Of a stretch of DNA of 64,000 nucleotides, positions 22,701 to 35,003 are shown piece by piece. The notes below the pieces were generated by a model that did no database searches, had not been told where the DNA came from, and worked only from the letters and a program-made list of their open reading frames with translations. The position numbers and the translations under genes were made by a program. Position 1 is the stretch's first letter. Each line of letters begins with the position of its first letter. Source of the stretch: Acanthochromis polyacanthus (Eukaryota; Chordata; Actinopteri; Pomacentridae); NCBI RefSeq assembly GCF_021347895.1, contig NC_067121.1, forward strand, positions 15,759,962 through 15,823,961. Direction: 5' to 3'.

Positions 22701-25700
22701 CAGGGGACTCGCTGACACAAAACAGATGGGAAAGCTGACCTGTGAGCAGTTCTCTCTGGCCATGTACCTGATACAACAAAAAGTTGCTAAGGGCATAGAT
22801 CCTCCCTCCTCTCTCACTCCAGAAATGATCCCCCCATCAGAAAGGACTGCAGCTTTGGGCCCTGTAAGTCCTGACTATATCCCACTGCAACCGCTGCTTC
22901 ATCTTAGAATAGCCCTATTTACTGACATTCTTCCTTACTTGCATCTGTACCTTAAGATTCTGTATTCCTGCTACTACATGTATTTTAAATGGTAAGTTCT
23001 GCTTTCTTGCTTTCTGGGTTTCCATTGCATAACAGGTTTTTATGCTTTTGCTTTTTTGAGCACTTTTCTGTCCTGTCTAACAGAGCTATGCAGAGCTTAT
23101 GTCCTCAGTGAGACCAGGACTTGCTGCATTCGCAAGTGTTCGCAGAGTGAGTAGTTGAGCTTTGTGTCACAAGGTGGCGCCTTCGTTCTATCGTATTCTC
23201 TGTCAGTTTGAAGCAGGTGCTAATAGGAACATGGTGAGAGTACTGCTGCCTGCTGTATTGCATCCATTATTAATGGCTTGTCACAAAAGCTAATGTTACT
23301 GCCCCATTAATGTACTTACTTACTGCTGTGTGTTTTAATGTGAAACAAGCAGTACCACTTTTTTCACTGGTTATTATTGAATTTTGACCTAAAAATTTTT
23401 CAAGGATTTTCAAGTGGGGGTCAATCAATGGCAAGCTTTTTATCTCTAAAGAAACCTCAACACATTTAATGTGCGTATGTGAAGGCCCATTTCAGTTGGA
23501 CAATTAAAACAGACATTAGGCTGCGGCTTTGTTTTTAAAATGCTCTGAAAAGAGACAATTAATAAAAAACTAATTTGTTACTGTAGTTGAGCCTTTCACA
23601 ATTTTGCTTGTTTTTACTATTAACAGACTGTTGTTAATGTAAAATCTCTTAAGCAAACGTGTTTTTAGAGGGTTTCTTTAAGTTCAAAACCATTGAGGCT
23701 TTTAAAAACTGTAAAGTACAGAATGTTTTACAGTGGCCACAAATAGAGAGTTTTGGGAGGACCTCTTTCTTTTGATTTGCCATGGGTCTGTTGAACAGTG
23801 GACTATAAGCCAAAATTAACTGTGATGTTAAATCCTTCTGTATTGTCTTTTCTGTGCATTTCTTGTCATTTATGTATTGTCTGGCTCTCTTGCTCTCTCG
23901 CTAGCTGTGCAAGGTGTTTGTATTTCCTTCCTGTGATTTTTGTTTTGTTAGACACAACAGCAGGGAGCTCCTCTCTCTTGCATACCACTCATGTCCCCTC
24001 TGCTCTCTTTCTCCCTTCTTTTTGACCCTCTTTGCCTATTAGACCATTTTATTCATGTATTTTCTGCATCCTTTTCCAATTTTTCTCCATTTAATGCTCT
24101 TACCTGCTGTTGTCACTCTTGTTGCTCGGCTCTCACCGCATGTGAACTTCACGTCAGACATCATCCTTTCTTACCTAGCTTTCTGTTTCTGTACCTTCCT
24201 TCATTCACTTATCCATCTCAATGTCTTTTGCCTTAGGACAGTACCAGCTCCACAGGGTCTGCAGAGCTGACAGGCATCAAAGAGCTGGATGACCTCAGTC
24301 AGGAAATAACTCAGCTGCAGAGGTGAGCCCCGAGACCCTGAGTAGCAGGAGGACAGCTTTGTTTCTCTTCCTTTGAGAAAAAGGAGGGGAGGTTGCAATG
24401 AAGTAATGTTGAAGATCAAAGCTCTTTTAAACTATTATCCCACTTGACAGCAGCAGACGTGCTATGTCGTGGGCTGGCTTGACATGCATTCTACACAGCA
24501 AGCCTAACCCTGCTTCTCACTGTTAACAGACTTCAGTCTGCAGTGTATTTCTATACATGTCATTCAGAAACCTGACAATTACGCTGAATTACATCAAGTA
24601 AATACAGTGTCAGTTGGCAATGACAATGAAGAAAGAATTCCAAATACAGTTTGAATAATGTTTGTCTTTTTAAGCATTGTATTTTGCCTTCAGTTCATTT
24701 GCTAGTGAGAAATAATAAATTGTAATCTCTCTGCCCTGTTCTTCCTCTTTGATATTCACCTGTAGAGAGAAATTCATCCTGGAGCAAGAGATTAGGGAAA
24801 AGGAGGAAGCCATCAGACAACAAAACAGTGACGTTCAAGTAAGGCTGAGTCCAAATATTTCTCAAGTCGTGCAGTAAAGGTTGTAAATGTCAGTGAAATA
24901 GTAACTCAAGAGTGACTGAATCTATGAAATTAACAAAAGAACAAGAAGCCAAGAATCAGGCATACTTTAAATCCCTCCCAAATGACACAATTTGGAGATG
25001 AACTCTGCAAACAGTTGTGCATCTTTGTGTATGTGTTTGGCGGACCTTCAGGATATGCAAAATGACTTGGATAGAGAGAGCAGCAGCCTGCAGGACCTGG
25101 AGTCCCAGAAGCAGGATGCCCAGGAACGTCTGGAGGAGATGGATCAGCAGCGCTCCAAGCTTGAGGGGATGCTTAATGACTTGAAGCAGAAGTGCCAGGA
25201 GGAGACTCAGATGGTTAGAGATGTGAATTAGTAAAGCAAAGTGCATATAAGACCAGAAATGTGACTGTATTTAACTTGTGATGACATGAAAATGCACACG
25301 CAGCTGTCATCCCTATAGTGGTATCTTTTTGTTCAAAGCTGGTAGTGCTTTCAGTGGGATCCCAGTTCGCAGGCCAAGTGTCGAACAGTCATCATCTGAG
25401 GTCAAGATTTGTTAATAGGAAAGTTTACGTATTATGGCTTTTCAACACAGTCATCAGTTGTAAAGTTGAAGACTTTAAAAATGCCTTCAGTAGATCTAGA
25501 TCTGCATGTTTTTTGGCTTATTTTTTATTTTTTTTTGCAAAACTAAGTGTAATTTGGTTTTCCTGAGAACAAATTTCAATTGCTTTGATCTCTACAAACA
25601 AACAAGACTAAATCTCTCATAAGGCTTTCTGTATTTTTTCACCCATCCTCCAGATTTCGTCTTTGCAGAGCCAGATCCGCTCCCAGGAGACTGACCTACG

Positions 25701-28700
25701 TAGCCAGGAAGATGAGCTAAGTCGCACCAAGGCTGATCTGAGTCGGCTCCAGGAGGAAGAGGCCCAGCTGGAACAAAACTTGCTCTCTGGTCGTGTCCAG
25801 CTGGACAGCATCATCAAGTCACTCAAAACCACCCAGGAGGAGATCAGCCAGGTCAGTGCAGACAGAGACAACAGGTTACATGAGGATGTGGTGCCACTTA
25901 GGGCCGTCAAGCTCTCTGACCAAGAAAGAGCTGTGCAGCATAAGTATTAGGGTGTAAAATCTGAAACATTTCTGAGACAAATTCCATTGTGCATATTCAG
26001 TAATAGTACTGAAGTAGAGCTGAAAATGATTGACTGTTAATGTGCTATATGTGGAATTTGTACTTGAAATGTGTTTTCACAATGCCGCAATCTCACACTT
26101 GGAAGATAAGTTTCACTTTTACTTCTCTAAGCACCATATTTAGCATGTTTTGAGGTACATTTAACACTGAATGGAAACTGTTGCATCAAAGTGGTTAAGG
26201 GAATTTCTTTTATCAGCTTAACCACTAACCACAACTTTAATTCACTTTGCTAAGTATCAGGTGCTTTCCACAAATAAAAGGAGCCTGTTTTTTTTTTTTT
26301 TTATTACTAGAGGTAAATTTGTGACGTATTATAATTCAGCAAAATAAATCTGTAATTATGTGCAAATTCTAAACTCACTTTAAATAAAATCCTTGTGGCT
26401 TGAAATCATAGTGACATCAATTTTTGCAAGGTATGAAATGCTCTAGTGTTGGATAACATTGAAGCCTATTAAAAAGCTGCAAAGAAAATGTTTAGATATG
26501 CTACAAATTAAACAATGTCATGTGTTGTTAGGCTCGCAGTAAGCTGTCACTGATTCAGGACAGCCAAAAGGAGATGACCAAGACCATTGAGGATTACAAC
26601 AGTGCTTTGAGCGACATCAACGGGGGAAACTTGAGCAACCTGCCAGACTTAAGTGGAGGGTTTGCTGAGAAGGAGAATGGAGGTTTCAGAAGTGCGGTGA
26701 GGAGATAATAAATTTATGGGAATGACACCCTTTTTTAACTACAAAAGTTCAGTTTTGAATCCAGAAACATGGTCAACCTGTCCTCCTAATGATTCTGGTT
26801 CACATTTTCTTTCCTCCACACAACAAAGTAAAAAAAGTGAGTAAGGATAGCATCTCAAGCTCAACAGCAGAATTTTTTTCCTATCATCTTCTCGTAATCT
26901 GCTTTTTTCATGACTTTTGAGATGACAGAAAAACACAAATATGCTCCTGAAACATTTTTTGTTTCAAATTTAATTTATTTGATTATTAATTTTACAAAAA
27001 CTGAAAAACTGGTAATCAGCTTGTTCAACATTTTTCAAAGCCAACAGGTGTTACCAACACTGCAAAACTTGGTAGCTTTAAAAATTGTATGGTAGATAGT
27101 TTCTACTTATATTTTTAATTTGTTTCCTTACTTAGCTCCCATCTGCTTTATGTAGACACAACCTGAAAGTCCATCCATCCATCCGTTCTCTATACACAGC
27201 TTTATCCTCACTAGGGTCGCGGGGGGGCTGGAGCCTATCCCAGCTGACTTGGGCGAAGGCAGGGGACACCTTGGACAGGTCGCCAGTCTGGCGCAGGGCT
27301 ACATATACAGACAAACAATCACACTCACATTCACACCTACGGGCAATTGAGAGTAATCAATTAACCTCAGCATATTTTTGGACTGTGGGAGGAAGCCAGA
27401 GTGCCCAGAGAAAACCCATGCATGCACAGGGAGAACATGCAAACTCCATGCAGAAAGATCCCAGGCCCAGGCTGGGATTTGAACCGGGGATCTTCTTGCT
27501 GCAAGGCGACAGTGTTAACCACTACGCCACTGTGCAGCCCCAACCTGAAATTCATTTTTAAAAATTGATTGGTTTTGGAGTCTGGAAGGTTAGGAAGTGT
27601 ACATGCTTTTTTCTAACTGTCACATTGTGGTCTACTTTAACAAACCTGTTGATGATTTCAAATTTCCCATTTGTTTCTGAATGGACACATGCATTGATTT
27701 GTTGTTTTCTGGATCCATTCATCAGGATGACTCATTCAAGTTAAAGATAGCTATGTTCAACAACAACAGCATTGCTAAAGAGCCTCCAGCAGACCCATTC
27801 CAGACAGAGGACCCCTTCAAATCTGACCTCTTCAATGGTCTGTATACCTTTTGTATCTTTTTGTTTACTCCTCATGTCTCTAAGGGTATTGTCACATGTT
27901 TGTTGCCGATAATCACCTGCATTGATTTTGTGTCCCTGTGAATGAACAGTTCTTGTTGAAGATGGTCTTGTCCTTTTCTAGATCCATTTGGAGGGGATCC
28001 CTTTAAAGAAAGTGATCCCTTCAAAGGTGCTTCATCTGAAGACTTTTTTAAGAGGACTGACAAGTCAGACGTGTTTGGATCTGCAGACCCATTTGGCAGA
28101 AAACCCACACCACCAGTCAAGGTAGTTTTTTTTTTTTTTTTTTAAATTACCACTGAACTGATACTCGTATGACAGGGCTAGTCATGGTTCCTTCATGTGT
28201 AGTGTGATTGTTAGAAAAACGGAAAAAAAAATATATCTTTTTGTTCTCAAAGTTTAAAAGGAAGCTTCTTTTTCTGTGCTAAATGACTTGTGCTGTAAAA
28301 GCAAGCTCTGGCATGTTGATACTGTTGTAGACGACTGGAAAAGCAAACCAAAAAGATTTGTGCTGGTTATGCTAATGAAGTCATTGTGTGTGTATTTGTG
28401 CTTTTTTTTTCCTCAGCCAAATGCCTTCAGCAGTGGTGACCCTTTCTCATCAAGCAGCTCGAAACCTAAGGATTCAGGTACGGTGATGTTCACAAGCACC
28501 ATGGGATGTCTACACATATTTTGGATATTTTAATCTGGGTCTTAGTTGTAAATGTAAAAACTAACCTGAGGTACTGTTTGTTAATGCCAAAAGGTCTAGT
28601 TGCTTCTGAGCTTCTTGCCTTTGTATGATTTTGCAAACATACCAAAAATTTCTCACTTGAGCTTTACTTGCCATACTGTAGCGCATATAGCTGTGGAAAA

Positions 28701-31700
28701 ATATATAGGCCACTGCAAAATTCTTAATTTGTCTGATTTTATTATTTATATTTTATGTACAGGTATAAACTACTGAAAACATTTCTCCTAAATTCCAAAA
28801 AAATTAAATTGTCATTAGGAGCATTTATTTGCAGAGAATGAAAAATGGTCAAAATAAAAAAGATGCTGTGTTTTCACATCTCAAATAATGGAAAGAAAAA
28901 GTTCATATTCAATTTTTAAACAACCCAATGCAGTGTTTTAACTTAGGAAGAATTCTGAAATCAATATTTGGTTGAAATAACCCTGATTTTCAGTCACAGC
29001 TTTGATGTGTCTCAGCATGCTCTCCACCAGGCTTTCACATTGCTGTTGAATGACTTTATGCCACTCCAGGCACAAAAATGTAAGCAGCTCGGCTGCGTTT
29101 GATGGCTTATGACCATCCATCTTCCTCTTGATCACGTTTCAAAGGTTTTCAGTAGGGTTCAGATCTGGAGATTGGGTTGGCCATGACAGAGTCTCGATCT
29201 GATGATCCTTCATCCACACCTTGATTGATCTGGCTATGTGACATGGAGCATTGTCCTGCTGGAAAAAAGACAATCCTCAGATTTGGGGAATGTTGTCCGA
29301 AAGGAATCAAGCAAGTTTGCTTCCAAAACAACCTGTATGTGGCTTGATTCATGAATCCTTCACAAAGGTGAATCTTCCCAATTTCAGCCTTGCTGAGGCA
29401 CTTCAGATCGTCTTTGATCCTCCACCAAATTTCACAGTCGGTGCGAGACACTGTGGCTTGTAGGCCTGTGCAGGTTTCCGTTTAACCATTGGACAACTAG
29501 GTGCTGGGCAAAGCTGAAAATTGGACTCATCAAAGAAGATGACCTTACTCCAGTCTGCTATGGTCCAATCCTTATGGGCTTTTGCAAGTCTCAGCCTGGC
29601 TCTTCTTTGTTTCTCATTGATGAAGGGTTGTTTTCTAGCATTAAGCAACTTGAGCACTGCCCTGGGAGCCTGTTTCGAACCATTCTCACCATGCACTTTA
29701 TCCTAGCTGCCATTTGCCATTCTTTTTGTCGGTCACTTCGTGTCATCCTATGTTTACTGAGTGACATTTGAATGAGTTGACGGTCATCATGGTCAGTGGA
29801 GAATAGTTTTCACCCTCTGCTGGACTGTAGCGTTGTTGTCCTAGTGTCTGTTGCTTGACTTTATTCTTATGAACGCCGTCTTAGAAATTTTAGTGATGGA
29901 AGCATGGATGATGGATGCTCACTGTATCCCCCTGTCCGTAAAGCCAGAATTGAGCCCTTCTTTTCCTCATTCAAAACTTTTCTTTTTAACCTTTTTAGTA
30001 TGGTCAATAGTTATTTTTGATTCCAGTTACTTTGTGGTACTACTAGTACTGTTCTTGCAATGGTCCAATTGCAAGAAGAGAGGGATGACCACAGCAGTGT
30101 TTTTTAGATTTAGTTTACATTATTGCCTAATCAGTACCTCATCAAGTAGAATGAGGTGTGCTTGTGTTGGAATCCAACAGACACTGGAATGGGATGGCTG
30201 TCGTATATGTAGAGATGCCGATTTCAGAACAAAATTGCAGCGGATACATTTTATTTTACACCATCATTATTTGAATGAAGGGTTTGAAGCAGGCTTTCCT
30301 ACAGCATATGGACTGATGGTTGTGGAATAACATGTGAAGACGATACGGGGGTAATATGGTTATACACGTTGACTTCCTGCCACATGTCACTTTGTCACAT
30401 AAAAGAAACACTAATGCATTGTCATCCCTGTACTAATACGAGCAAATTTTCCATGAAGATTTCCCAGAATATGGCTCTATTAACAGACAGCTATGAGAGA
30501 ACGCTGTAGTTGTGAAACTCGTCTCAAAGAGTCATTCTTCGCCATTCTGGATGACGTGTTAGATTTAGATGTTGTTTTGGAGGGCATCAGGGGCAAACAT
30601 TTTTACTCACTGTGGCTTCAAATTTTCCTGTGGTTTGGAGCTATTTTTAGTCCAGTACCTACGCATTTAACTACTGGCTGACTAAAAATACTCCCCCCTA
30701 CCCTGGAAAAACAGGAGGCTAGCAGGAGCCAAACATAACAGAAACTCTGTGTGACTGCTGGTCCTTCTCTACTAGAATACACTGCCACTCCTTGAACCAG
30801 TTCACTCTTTCCTCTGTCCTGTCTTTATATCTGCTGATATTGAACTGCTGTGCCTCATTCAGTACGGAAGTTGTTTTAAGTTAGTGCCTGTTGCTGGTCA
30901 GTGCTATACATGCTTAAGAAGAACACAGAGGCAACTGTAGACCTGAGCAGAGTTACTGTGCGTAAAAGAAAACACTGCGTACTGCACATGAATGGGATCT
31001 TTTGTGGTTACACACTCACAACAAACATATTCTATTACAATGTGTTGTTTTTTCACTGTAACCATCTGCAGCTTGCTGTTTTTTTCATTAAGTGGCATAC
31101 CACTGAGCTTCAAAACAACACAGCCACAGTTCTGGTTAACAGTACGTCAACTGATGCCTTTAATTAGCCGATCGAATGCATACGTCAGGTTAAAAAAAAA
31201 CCCTGCTTTACAGGTTTTTACAAAATGTCGTGGAAAATTAAAGTGTCATGCTACATTTCGTCTTCTGAAAAAAAGCATGTGAACCCTTTCAGAAAAAGAT
31301 GTAGAGATGATTTTGAATGTGTGGCTCGGAGCTGAACTTGTTTATGGTTGTTGCTCTTTCCATCAATGTGTTCAAATGTTCCAAACGTTTTTCAATGTGG
31401 TCTTGTCACAGATTTGTTCAAGAAAGTGGACCCCTTTGGAAGCAAGGCGGGAGGATTTGCTGACTTTAGTCAGATGTCAAAGGTAAGCTATGGAGACTTT
31501 TGAAGTTGGAAGAGAAAGAAAGCATGCTTTCTTACTATGCGGCAGAAATCTATGCTATTATTTTGCTATAATCATAAGTCATAACTTATTTTTGTTCTAA
31601 ATTCTTGCTTTTATGCAAACTGTCTCTCTTGTATAAGACCAAAGTTTTGATATCTTGTCTGACATCTAGTTTTGGTTGTTATTCAGCTTATCCTTTCTTT

Positions 31701-34700
31701 TTCTGTTGGTGAGCAGAAGTTGGACAATCCGGTACTCCCATCAAAGAAAAATGTGCCCAACCGGCCTGCACCTCCCTATGGTAATCCTGTATTTTATACT
31801 ATGTTTGTGTTTTTGTGTGTGCGTGCGTGTGTTTATGCACACTTGAACGTGACTGTATTTGCTACTAAACTTGGCCTAAGTTCTTCTGTGATGATTAGCA
31901 CGTAATGCGTTTAGAATTGTTGAAATCAGTACTTTTTTGCCAAGGTTGTCCCTGTTCTCTTCACCATTTTGTTTGCTTCATGAAGTAGCTGGATTCTCCC
32001 GAGATTTACAAGATCACAATCACGAGAGAATCCATCTTGCCAGGCTTCAAGATATGTGCATGTGGTCGAGTCATAGTTGGTCAGACCAACCAGTGTCCAA
32101 TGAGAAACTGCTGGTAGCAATGACTGTGTTTTAAGTGTGAGTTTGCACTTGATAGACGGTGATAGATGTTTATCCAGTCACCTGCCAAATATTTGTTGTC
32201 GTTTTTCCAAACTTTTGCCAAAGACATCTTCTTAGATGTGTCAGAACGCTTCTGTCATGTCAGGTTATTGCTTTGTAACTTCTCATGTAAGTATAGATTC
32301 AAGATTTTTGGGTAGCCATTGTAATTGACTGTCATTTTGCAAAGTGTCATTTTAGTGCCTTAATGGTACACAGATATATATATAAAAAAAAGCTTCCCTC
32401 TTGTGATGTGAATGGGCACAGAAGGTAGTTTCTTCTTTTCACGCTGTAGACAGAAATGCTGTCAGTAGAGTTATGGCGGTACTGTGGGGTGCTTGCAACC
32501 CTGTTGGTATTAATATGACAGTAATTTAGATTTGTCATTACTGGTTAAGTAAAACTTAACACTGTAGTGTGATGACAACGAGAGCTACTTGCTCTACCTT
32601 GTGTATATATGTTTTACCTTGTATTTATCTTGTTTATTGTGTACGTGTGAAGTCACACATTGCCCACAGACCATGCCCAGGACATGCCCTTCCGCTGTGA
32701 CCTTGCACTTTTTCTTACTTTGCAGAAGCCACAGCCTGAGAAAGTTAATGTTCCCTTTTGCTTTTACCACACAGAATAGGGTAGAGATGAGCAGCCACTG
32801 TTAGCCAGCAAGCTTGTTGTAGAGATGTGCCTCACTTACAATGGGGAAGTGAGAAGCCCACTGCATCACAAGGACCATTGCACAACTAATCTTGGTCTAG
32901 ATAGAATGCCTATTTTTGCTGTTTGATTACAACTGTGTTACAAACATGTTTGTAGGCATTTAACAACTACAACAGTATTATAGTGTTTTACGAAACTAGA
33001 ATTGTAAACATATATATAATGAGAAATAACAGACTGAATTGCTAGATTACATAATAGAGTCCCACAGTTTGTAGTATATGCTGCAATATTGTTCAAAGTT
33101 AAAGAGACAGTTAATGACCAGTGGATAATTCCATCACTATAGGAAATGGATTCAAAGCTCTAAGTTGATAAGGGTGGGTCTATCTTACAAGACTGTGTTC
33201 CAAAAAAGCAACACTGCATGTTTAAGCTTCAGTGCATCACTGAGCTTTACTCAAAAATGTGGTTAACACCTTTTTTTAAACCAATATCGCTTTCCCCTGG
33301 GTGAACACACTGCGTGTCATGAGCTTCAAGCTGTTATCTTCCTGTTAGTATCATGGTGACACAGTATTGGCTTTATAAGTGTGATCTTATTCTCCCAAGG
33401 AGTCACCAGTTCTTGCATATGAAGTAAAAATGCTAAGAACTCTTCTCTGCCATTTGGTATGTAATTATTTAAATGTTTTCCCTTTCCAGTAGGTAAGCTC
33501 AGTTTGAGTGCATCACAACTGCTCCAGAACATTTGCTCCTCAGCAGACAATAAAGACTCTTTTGTTACAACACGCTCAAGTAAAGCACCTAAAGACTTTC
33601 CGGTGGGTTTTGCAGATTTTGGCTCTGTAAGTGTAGTTGACTTACAGTTTTCTGTTGAGTCAAGTATATTTGTCTGCATGAGCTGCTGGCCTAATGATTT
33701 CACTCTTCAAACTGCTGGGCTTAAGGCTCAGAGGTGTCAGCTATATTTAACTGGACCTCATTCTGTTAGTTTTCTTTTAGACATTGGCTTTAGTAAACAT
33801 TCACGGGACCGTTGTGTTTGCTGGCTGTCGACTGACAACTGACAAAATACCTAAGAGCTTTTAGAAGGCCTGGTGTAGAAGGAAATTAAATGTTTGCATG
33901 ACTTACTTGAGCAGTCCTAGCACTTGTCTCTATTATGTCACGCTGCTCTGTCAGCCTGGTAAAGGGACTTGCATGCCTGTGGTCATTTCTGGCTTCAGAG
34001 TTTCACAGGAAATGAGGATTTATAAGCTTTCACTTATCAAGGTAGTAAACTTGCCTGGCCAGGTAGCACTCGACGAGCATTTTTCAAATCTTGAAGCACA
34101 AACTAAAGGCTTATTTGCTGTCAAGGCATGATATGCCTCGAAGCAGAGCACAACAGAGTAAATCTGTCTCTTTGTCTCCCGTCTTCCGCTTCTTTGCCAT
34201 CTTGTGTATCTTAACGGCTGAGTGTGCTCAAGTGAAGAGATGGTGCATGGCAGCTTTCTGTGTCTCGTTTGTATCGTTTGATATGACATGAATTTATTTT
34301 GTTCCTCCTGCTATGACGACTGCTGTGAAAGGGATTTAAGGTTTTTTTTATATCGAGCTCTGTATTGTAATTTTTGTTTTTCTGCCAGGATCTGAACATG
34401 GCAAGGTAAGAATATAAGGGTGTGGTGGTTAGACCTTTGCATGTGAAAAACCTGTCCGCACTATAAAATCTGAATACGGTGATTCATGAGCACAATTACT
34501 TTCTATAAATATGTTCAGCCACATTGATCCAAGCACAAAATGTGAGAAACACAACCAGTAACTTATGGCAGTGGTATACCACTATGAATTGTGGAACAAT
34601 TTGCTTTCTTTGCTTTTTTGTGATGTCAAAGTAAAATCAAATTGTCAATATTCTTGCTTTTTTATTCCCAATTTACTGCTGCACATCAGATCATTTCAAT

Positions 34701-35003
34701 GATGTTTGGTGTCGTTTTTGATATCGGTCCAATTAGCAATGCTTAATTTTAAGCCAGCCTTTGTCTCATCATTTTTTTCTGTGTTGACATTGATCTTACA
34801 GCTCCATGCTTGCTTTTTTCTTTTGCCCAAATCTAATGTTTGTTTCTCTGTTCTAGTTTGGAAGTGAGAGCCAGCAGTTGGAGTGGGCCAAGCAAGAGAG
34901 TGAGCGTGAGGAACAGGAGAGGCTGAAGAGGCTGCAGCTTCAGGAACAGCAGGACCTGGAGCTGGCCATCGCTCTCAGCAAGGCAGACATGCCTGATGCC
35001 TGA
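16728..35003 (+). CDS. eps15l1: EPS15-like 1 endocytic adaptor, 23 exons, about 851 aa
   Basis: Clathrin-coat accessory protein that links AP-2, NPF-motif proteins and ubiquitinated cargo at the plasma membrane. Exons: 16728-16754, 17237-17278, 17403-17492, 17594-17641, 17737-17832, 18025-18090, 18179-18304, 18405-18464, 18622-18888, 21587-21744, 22704-22863, 24237-24322, 24766-24838, 25052-25213, 25654-25851, 26532-26696, 27726-27837, 27982-28121, 28417-28477, 31412-31482, 31717-31780, 33490-33626, 34857-35003. Phases join without a shift. EH1 is residues about 12-105 ([15 protein letters not shown]), EH2 about 124-215 with an EF-hand loop ([13 protein letters not shown]), EH3 about 280-370 ([12 protein letters not shown]). 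A coiled coil follows (about 390-580), then eight DPF motifs for AP-2 binding (about 625-730), GFADF motifs, and C-terminal ubiquitin-interacting motifs ([11 protein letters not shown]). Human EPS15L1 is 864 aa. The start is in MAALMTLSQ, like the human N-terminus. Confidence 0.96.
18967..19537. mobile_element. 571-bp TIR element in eps15l1 intron 9 carrying a helicase fragment
   Basis: The left end GCCTAGCCGCGGTAGACAAC and the reversed right end ACCTAGCCGAGCCACGCTAG are imperfect inverted repeats. Flanks GCTGGGTA (18959-18966) and GCTGGGTG (19538-19545) form an 8-bp target duplication with one mismatch. An 8-bp duplication fits hAT and several other superfamilies. The inside holds a RecQ-like helicase fragment but no transposase. 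Confidence 0.7.
19180..19378 (+). pseudogene. RecQ-like helicase N-terminal fragment within the TIR element
   Basis: The open frame reads [18 protein letters not shown] sequence (motif 0: Gln upstream of the core), then [21 protein letters not shown], which is RecQ-type motif I with a Walker A (GYGKS). It stops at 19377 after about 63 residues, before motif Ia. It corresponds to the first part of a DEAD/DEAH-like RecQ helicase core. It cannot be active and is probably captured or relic coding sequence of the element's family. Confidence 0.7.
19811..20137 (-). pseudogene. LINE ORF2 C-terminal fragment (L2/CR1/Rex-like)
   Basis: The minus strand has an open frame of 108 residues with [22 protein letters not shown] followed by [14 protein letters not shown]. 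The DPSHPLH...LLPSGRRYR block is typical of the extreme C-terminus of fish non-LTR reverse transcriptase ORFs. The rest of the element is absent (5'-truncated). It lies in eps15l1 intron 9, antisense to the gene. Confidence 0.82.
22060..22175 (+). repeat. LINE 3'-end fragment in eps15l1 intron 10
   Basis: The string GACCTGTGATTGGTGCTGTG then TAAATAAAATTGGATTGAATT is the familiar 3' end of fish L2-type LINEs (gtgattgg.gctatataaataaaattgaattgaa). Only the tail is present. A related tail, CTTGGGTGTCAAGAAAGGCG with AT-rich end, occurs in intron 9 at about 20477-20520. Confidence 0.6.
22215..22560 (+). pseudogene. Tc1-like transposase C-terminal fragment in eps15l1 intron 10
   Basis: The plus strand reads [34 protein letters not shown], the block that holds the last acidic residue of DD34E transposases (usually NPIEHLWD). 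Here the Glu is Val, so the copy is dead even apart from its truncation. Further residues ([14 protein letters not shown]) match the C-terminus of the family. A (GT)10 microsatellite follows at 22561-22580. Confidence 0.8.
23084..23146 (+). CDS. eps15l1: Candidate 63-nt cassette exon of eps15l1 (between exons 11 and 12)
   Basis: A TTTTCTGTCCTGTCTAACAG acceptor precedes 63 open nucleotides reading [21 protein letters not shown] in the phase needed to join exon 11 (ends at a codon border) and exon 12. A consensus donor GTGAGT follows. The length is a multiple of three, so inclusion adds 21 residues between EH3 and the coiled coil without a frameshift. I do not recall the matching peptide in human EPS15L1, so it may be fish-specific or alternative. 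Confidence 0.55.
27169..27540 (-). repeat. V-SINE (HE1/DANA-like), nearly complete, with 10-bp target duplication
   Basis: On the minus strand the head is tRNA-derived: box A-like TAGTGGTTAACAC (27512-27524) and box B GGTTCAAATCC (27475-27485). A central conserved part contains GGAGTTTGCATGTTCTCCC and CTTCCTCCCACAGTCCAAAA, and the tail ends in GGATGG repeats. CAACCTGAAA flanks both sides (27159-27168 and 27541-27550), a perfect target-site duplication. It lies in eps15l1 intron 16, antisense. Tail fragments of the family occur at 3622-3704 and about 40268-40312. Confidence 0.88.
28686..29830 (-). pseudogene. Tc1-like transposon remnant in eps15l1 intron 19
   Basis: Minus-strand pieces follow the Tc1 transposase order: [30 protein letters not shown] with the first catalytic Asp (29540-29600), [11 protein letters not shown] (29410-29440), and the C-terminal part with [18 protein letters not shown] (about 29060-29130). 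Several frame changes and a missing middle make it non-functional. The left side has a TIR-like start (AGCTGTGGAAAAATATATAG); no matching right end is seen. Sequence from 29830 to 31400 in this intron shows no gene. Confidence 0.82.
33627..33842 (+). other. Open read-through of eps15l1 intron 22 (possible intron-retention isoform)
   Basis: If the donor at 33627 is not used, the frame of exon 22 continues as [15 protein letters not shown] and on for 71 residues to TGA at 33840-33842. Such a protein would end shortly after GFADFGS and lack the ubiquitin-interacting motifs of exon 23. The extension itself has no known domain. Whether it is made cannot be told from sequence. Confidence 0.3.

Noticed and set aside
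27475..27540. A tRNA gene (boxes A and B present)
   Set aside because: It is the tRNA-derived head of a V-SINE with a target-site duplication around the whole repeat.
34389..34405. 17-nt candidate microexon of eps15l1 with CAG acceptor and GTAAGA donor
   Set aside because: Including it shifts the frame of the last exon and destroys the conserved UIM reading; direct joining of exons 22 and 23 keeps it.
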